Shown here piece after piece: positions 6,630 through 8,862 of a stretch of DNA of 8,862 nucleotides. A program made the translations under genes and the position numbers. The notes beneath the pieces were generated by a model, which worked only from the letters and a program-made list of their open reading frames with translations, was not told the DNA's origin and searched no databases. The number at the start of each line of letters is the position of its first letter. Positions within the stretch are counted from its first letter, which is position 1. The DNA is from Kiritimatiellota bacterium (GTDB lineage Bacteria > Verrucomicrobiota > Kiritimatiellia > JAAZAB01), in contig VSJD01000162.1 of NCBI GenBank assembly GCA_008636095.1, forward strand, positions 1-8,862, written 5' to 3'.

Positions 6630-6710
6630 AGTCGAGACATCTCTGCTTGGATGGCATAACTTTTGCTGCCCCCCAATAACTGACGCATTACTTTTAATGT
6701 CATTTTTGTA

Positions 6711-6739
6711 TTGCATTCCCGCGGATATTCGACTTTAAT
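6711..6739 (+). promoter_or_regulatory. candidate promoter for the OmpA-like gene
   Basis: TTGCAT (6711-6716) and TTTAAT (6734-6739) have 17-bp spacing. The -10 matches TATAAT at 5 of 6 positions, while the -35 is weak. Transcription would start near 6746, giving a leader of about 40 nt with AGGAG at 6770-6774. It lies just outside the MITE, on the right. Confidence 0.35.
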
Positions 6740-6784
6740 TCGTCTGTTTCCCGTACCAATCATTTCAACAGGAGAAAAAGGCTC

Positions 6785-8209
6785 ATGAAAAAGTTCCACT
6801 ACGGCGTTGGCGTCATTATGGCGGGTGCGATCAGTATGATGATGGCCGCTGCGGCCTTCGGCCAAATCACCACCACCTCCGCCGCGGAGGTTTACCCGCC
6901 TACGGCGGCGCCAGAGGCGACCAGGGATGTCCCGCCGTGGTATGTGAGTCTTGGCGGTGGTTACATTAAGTTTGAAGGTGATGAAGCCGTATCAGGAAAT
7001 GGGTTCATCCAATTAAAATTAGGTTATGATTATAACCCCCGCTGGTCGTTTGAAGGATCCTTGCTTGTGTATCCGGAACTCAAGCGTAATGATGTCTATG
7101 ATTATGATACAGGCGAAGCCGTGCTCCGGCCGGGTATTGACGCCGATTCTACGTTCGCGTTGGGAATTGCCGGAGACGCTTTATTCCACCTGATCGTGAC
7201 CGAAGACCGGCACTGGGATCCCTATTTGGTATTAGGCGTGGGTGCAATGTATTTGCAACACGAGAATGTGCAATGGCCGCGGGTTGATCCTAATTTACGA
7301 TTTGGCGGCGGGTTAGCCTACCATATTAACCCGGAGTGGGCGATCCGCCTTGATATGCTTGGAGTGATGGCGCTTAGCTCAAAGAGAGATGCATTGGAAT
7401 TTAATTGGATGCCTTCCTTGGGCGTGAACTGGAAGTGGGGCGCGCATGTGCCCGCGAAATACATGGTCTCCGGCGGTGCGCTTGACACCGATGGCGACGG
7501 CTTGACCGACCAGGAAGAACTCCAGTACGGCACCGATCCCAAGAACCCGGATACCGATGGCGATGGCCTGACCGATGGCGAGGAAGTCAAGGTTTATAAA
7601 ACCGATCCGCTGAATCCGGACACCGATTACGATGCCCTGACCGACGGCGACGAGGTTTATAAATACAAGACCAGTCCACTCGAGCGCGATACCGACAAGG
7701 GCGGCGTGGCCGATGGCCATGAAGTCATTGAGGACAGCACCAATCCGCTGGACCCATCGGATGACCTTTTGCTCTTCACCTTGCATATCGAGTTCGAGAC
7801 CGATAAAGCCGTTATCCGTAGCGATTATTTCGGCGACCTGAACAAGATCGGCAAAGTCCTGGTCCGTGATCCCAAGGCCACGGTCCGTGTCGAGGGCCAT
7901 GCCGACAAGCGCAAGACCTCTGCCTTTAAACACAACATGACGCTCTCCGAACGCCGGGCCCAGTCTGTGCGCAAGTACCTGAACGAGCATTTCGGGATTG
8001 CGCTGGAGCGTACCACGGCGGTCGGCTACGGTTTTACCCGGCCCATGGCGCTGAACGATCCGATCAACGGTAACGCAAAAAACCGGCGCGTGGAAGTCTA
8101 TATCCGCAAGGGCGCCGAACTGCCCGACGCCTTGCCGGTAAAACCGGCGACTGTGAAGCCGGTTGCAACCGAGTCTGCCCCCGCGGCGGTTGCGCCAGTG
8201 AAGCCCTGA
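6785..8209 (+). CDS. outer-membrane beta-barrel / TSP3 / OmpA-domain protein
   Basis: This 474-residue secreted protein is likely an OmpA/OprF-type structural porin linking outer membrane and cell wall. Residues 1-26 form a signal peptide (MKKF, hydrophobic core, cleavage after AFG). Residues about 30-230 show alternating amphipathic strands with aromatic girdles, fitting an 8-stranded barrel. Residues 234-324 are four thrombospondin type 3-like repeats. The OmpA C-terminal domain runs about 328-446. By comparison with E. coli OmpA D271 and R286, D374 (GHADKRK) and R391 (LSERRAQSV) are the expected diaminopimelate-binding pair, here two residues further apart. A Pro/Ala/Val/Lys tail of about 28 residues ends it. 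Ribosome-binding site AGGAG is at 6770-6774. The barrel-coding DNA is AT-richer than the rest: 48 of 120 bases are G or C at 6961-7080, against 69 of 120 at 7801-7920. Confidence 0.92.
   Translation: MKKFHYGVGVIMAGAISMMMAAAAFGQITTTSAAEVYPPTAAPEATRDVPPWYVSLGGGYIKFEGDEAVSGNGFIQLKLGYDYNPRWSFEGSLLVYPELKRNDVYDYDTGEAVLRPGIDADSTFALGIAGDALFHLIVTEDRHWDPYLVLGVGAMYLQHENVQWPRVDPNLRFGGGLAYHINPEWAIRLDMLGVMALSSKRDALEFNWMPSLGVNWKWGAHVPAKYMVSGGALDTDGDGLTDQEELQYGTDPKNPDTDGDGLTDGEEVKVYKTDPLNPDTDYDALTDGDEVYKYKTSPLERDTDKGGVADGHEVIEDSTNPLDPSDDLLLFTLHIEFETDKAVIRSDYFGDLNKIGKVLVRDPKATVRVEGHADKRKTSAFKHNMTLSERRAQSVRKYLNEHFGIALERTTAVGYGFTRPMALNDPINGNAKNRRVEVYIRKGAELPDALPVKPATVKPVATESAPAAVAPVKP
7484..7756 (+). repeat. 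four tandem TSP3-type repeats (22-23 residues, 66-69 bp)
   Basis: Units start DTDGDGLTDQEEL, DTDGDGLTDGEEV, DTDYDALTDGDEV and DTDKGGVADGHEV. The first two keep the DxDxDG calcium ligands. The third and fourth lose some, as is common in the last units of such arrays. They form a likely calcium-rigidified spacer between barrel and OmpA domain. Confidence 0.85.
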
Positions 8210-8220
8210 TAGGGCGATAG

Positions 8221-8336
8221 AGATTAGAAGTCAGAGATTAGTCGGCAATCAGTTCGTGGTTCTTCATTACTCGTTCGATACGCCGTCAATTGTCTGGAGT
8301 CCTGCCTTCCGGTGTCTGGCGTCTGTCATCCCGTCT
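8221..8336. repeat. word-repeat array in the convergent gap
   Basis: On the + strand AGTCAGAGATTAGTCGGCAA (from 8229) belongs to the GTCAGA family. On the - strand the gap reads ATGAAGAACC (8258-8267), matching the GAAGAAC words at 995-1020, and GATGACAGAC (8321-8330), identical to 2765-2774. The gap lies between convergent genes, so a bidirectional terminator is expected, but no clean hairpin plus T-run was found. Confidence 0.6.
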
Positions 8337-8348
8337 TCGCCAAGGCTT

Positions 8349-8394
8349 CCTCCTTCGCTAAAGCTACGGCGGACAAGTCGGCGGGCAGGCCGGC
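8349..8394 (-). repeat. GC-rich palindromic repeat unit beside the LPS kinase stop
   Basis: Read on the - strand: GCCGGCCTGCCCGCCGACTT followed by GTCCGCCGTAGC and TTTAGCGAAGGAGG. It contains two tandem CCGCCG half-units, matches 2681-2720 and the MITE copies in the TAGC core, and ends 10 nt downstream of the kinase stop codon. Confidence 0.65.
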
Positions 8395-8404
8395 GTCCGT
8401 CCCC

Positions 8405-8862
8405 CTACAGCCTGATTTTCTTCAGCGCATTCTTTGCCCGGTGCTTGCCGTCGTAGTACCAGAAGGGGATCTTCATCCACCAACTGAACCGGCGCCCGTT
8501 GTGCGCCAGGTATTGTTCCACGAAAATGCGCCGGTTCGGCCAATTGAGCGGATGGCAAATCCGCATGAGGTCGCAGAGCCTCGGCCGCAGGTTCAGGCTG
8601 TACGGATAGAACCGGGCGCGCGCCGTGTCAATCAACGCAAACTCCAGTTCGCCCGCTGGCGACTGGCGGACCAGCAGGTTGCCGGCCGACAGGTCCCGGA
8701 AATAAACGCCGCGCGTATGCAGTTTCTGCAGAAATACGGCGATGGCCCCATACCAAGTGTTGGCCGTCTGTCCCTGGAATTCGGTTGCTCCGGCGCTGAA
8801 AGCGTTGAAAGCGTCGCGCGCCGACCAGGCCGGGGCAAATGCCTCGCAAATATAATAGCTTG
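8405..8862 (-). CDS. lipopolysaccharide kinase (Kdo/WaaP family), 5' end outside window
   Basis: The - strand frame is open from the right window edge to the stop at 8405-8407, giving at least 151 C-terminal residues. It has the kinase catalytic loop FRDLSAGNLLV (Asp codon 8693-8695, Asn codon 8678-8680) and a metal-binding segment FALIDTARARF (Asp codon 8627-8629). This pattern fits the Kdo/WaaP family, which phosphorylates Kdo or core heptose of LPS at the inner face of the inner membrane. The canonical His of HRD is Phe here. The C-terminal part, with WWMKIPFWYYDGKHRAKNAL, is basic and aromatic, plausible for contact with membrane or lipid A. The start codon lies beyond the window. It converges with the OmpA-like gene. 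The substrate cannot be told from this part. Confidence 0.75.
   Translation of the reverse strand, partial: SYYICEAFAPAWSARDAFNAFSAGATEFQGQTANTWYGAIAVFLQKLHTRGVYFRDLSAGNLLVRQSPAGELEFALIDTARARFYPYSLNLRPRLCDLMRICHPLNWPNRRIFVEQYLAHNGRRFSWWMKIPFWYYDGKHRAKNALKKIRL

Larger units (their letters stand above)
6426..6691. mobile_element. 266-bp MITE-like element, IS66-type ends, 8-bp target duplication
   Basis: The ends are perfect 17-bp inverted repeats, GTAATGCGTCAGTTATT at 6426-6442 and its complement at 6675-6691. Similarity continues inward as G-rich then GCA on each side. The element is flanked by the perfect direct repeat TTTTAATG at 6418-6425 and 6692-6699. Ends starting 5'-GTAA together with 8-bp duplications are typical of the IS66 family, so this is inferred to be a non-autonomous relative. 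There is no room for, and no trace of, a transposase gene. The interior is a mosaic of other palindromic repeats. It sits between the acyltransferase and OmpA-like genes, ending 93 nt before the latter's start codon. Confidence 0.85.

Noticed and set aside
6426..6691. A small protein or transposase remnant inside the MITE
   Set aside because: No frame of useful length or recognisable motif; the interior is explained by palindromic repeats.
7379..7990. A 203-codon open frame on the - strand opposite the OmpA-like gene
   Set aside because: Its periodic sequence is only the antisense of the TSP3 repeats.
8628..8849. Open frames on the - strand at 8628-8849 and 8632-8838
   Set aside because: They overlap the kinase frame, which alone shows a catalytic loop and metal-binding motif; the others show no motif.
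1..8862. tRNA, rRNA or riboswitch genes
   Set aside because: No cloverleaf with TTCGANTC-type T-loop, rRNA core or known riboswitch core was recognised on either strand by reading; a covariance-model search was not possible.

Overview
The window looks like chromosomal DNA of a GC-rich Gram-negative bacterium. Two genes act on lipopolysaccharide (an LpxL/LpxM-type acyltransferase and a Kdo/WaaP-type kinase). A third encodes an OmpA-type outer-membrane protein with a peptidoglycan-binding domain. The same stretch carries a complete mcsA-mcsB-clpC protein-arginine-phosphorylation cluster, best known from Firmicutes but also seen in some Gram-negative lineages. That mixture, plus gaps packed with short repeated words, suggests the PVC superphylum (Kiritimatiellota/Lentisphaerota-like) or a similar phylum. 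This placement is inference.

Layout. Position 67-936 is a branched-chain aminotransferase (ilvE). Positions 1102-1635, 1632-2699 and 2837-5377 are mcsA, mcsB and clpC; mcsA and mcsB overlap by 4 nt. Position 5444-6319 is the lipid A acyltransferase. All are on the + strand with short gaps, so one long transcription unit is possible. A 465-nt gap follows, holding a 266-bp MITE-like element with 17-bp terminal inverted repeats and a perfect 8-bp target duplication. Next is a secreted beta-barrel/TSP3/OmpA protein (6785-8209). The window ends with a convergent, incomplete LPS kinase gene on the - strand (8405-8862).

How the genes work together. McsA and McsB mark proteins with phospho-arginine, and ClpC unfolds them for ClpP. 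No ctsR repressor gene and no clpP is present here. The acyltransferase, the kinase and the OmpA-like protein all serve the outer envelope.

The least ordinary part is the intergenic DNA. Every internal gap except the mcsA/mcsB overlap is built from the same few imperfect words (GTCAGA/GATCAG, AATGCAGAA, GAAGAAC, GATGACRGAC, TTGAACC). They often read forward after a gene and in complement before the next, giving long imperfect palindromes. A second family, a roughly 33-nt GC-rich palindromic unit with core TGYCCGCCATAGC...GGCGG, occurs in at least four places. Two copies sit inside two other palindromes within the MITE. Three genes (mcsB, clpC, the acyltransferase) end inside such repeats, which supply their stop codons or C-terminal residues.
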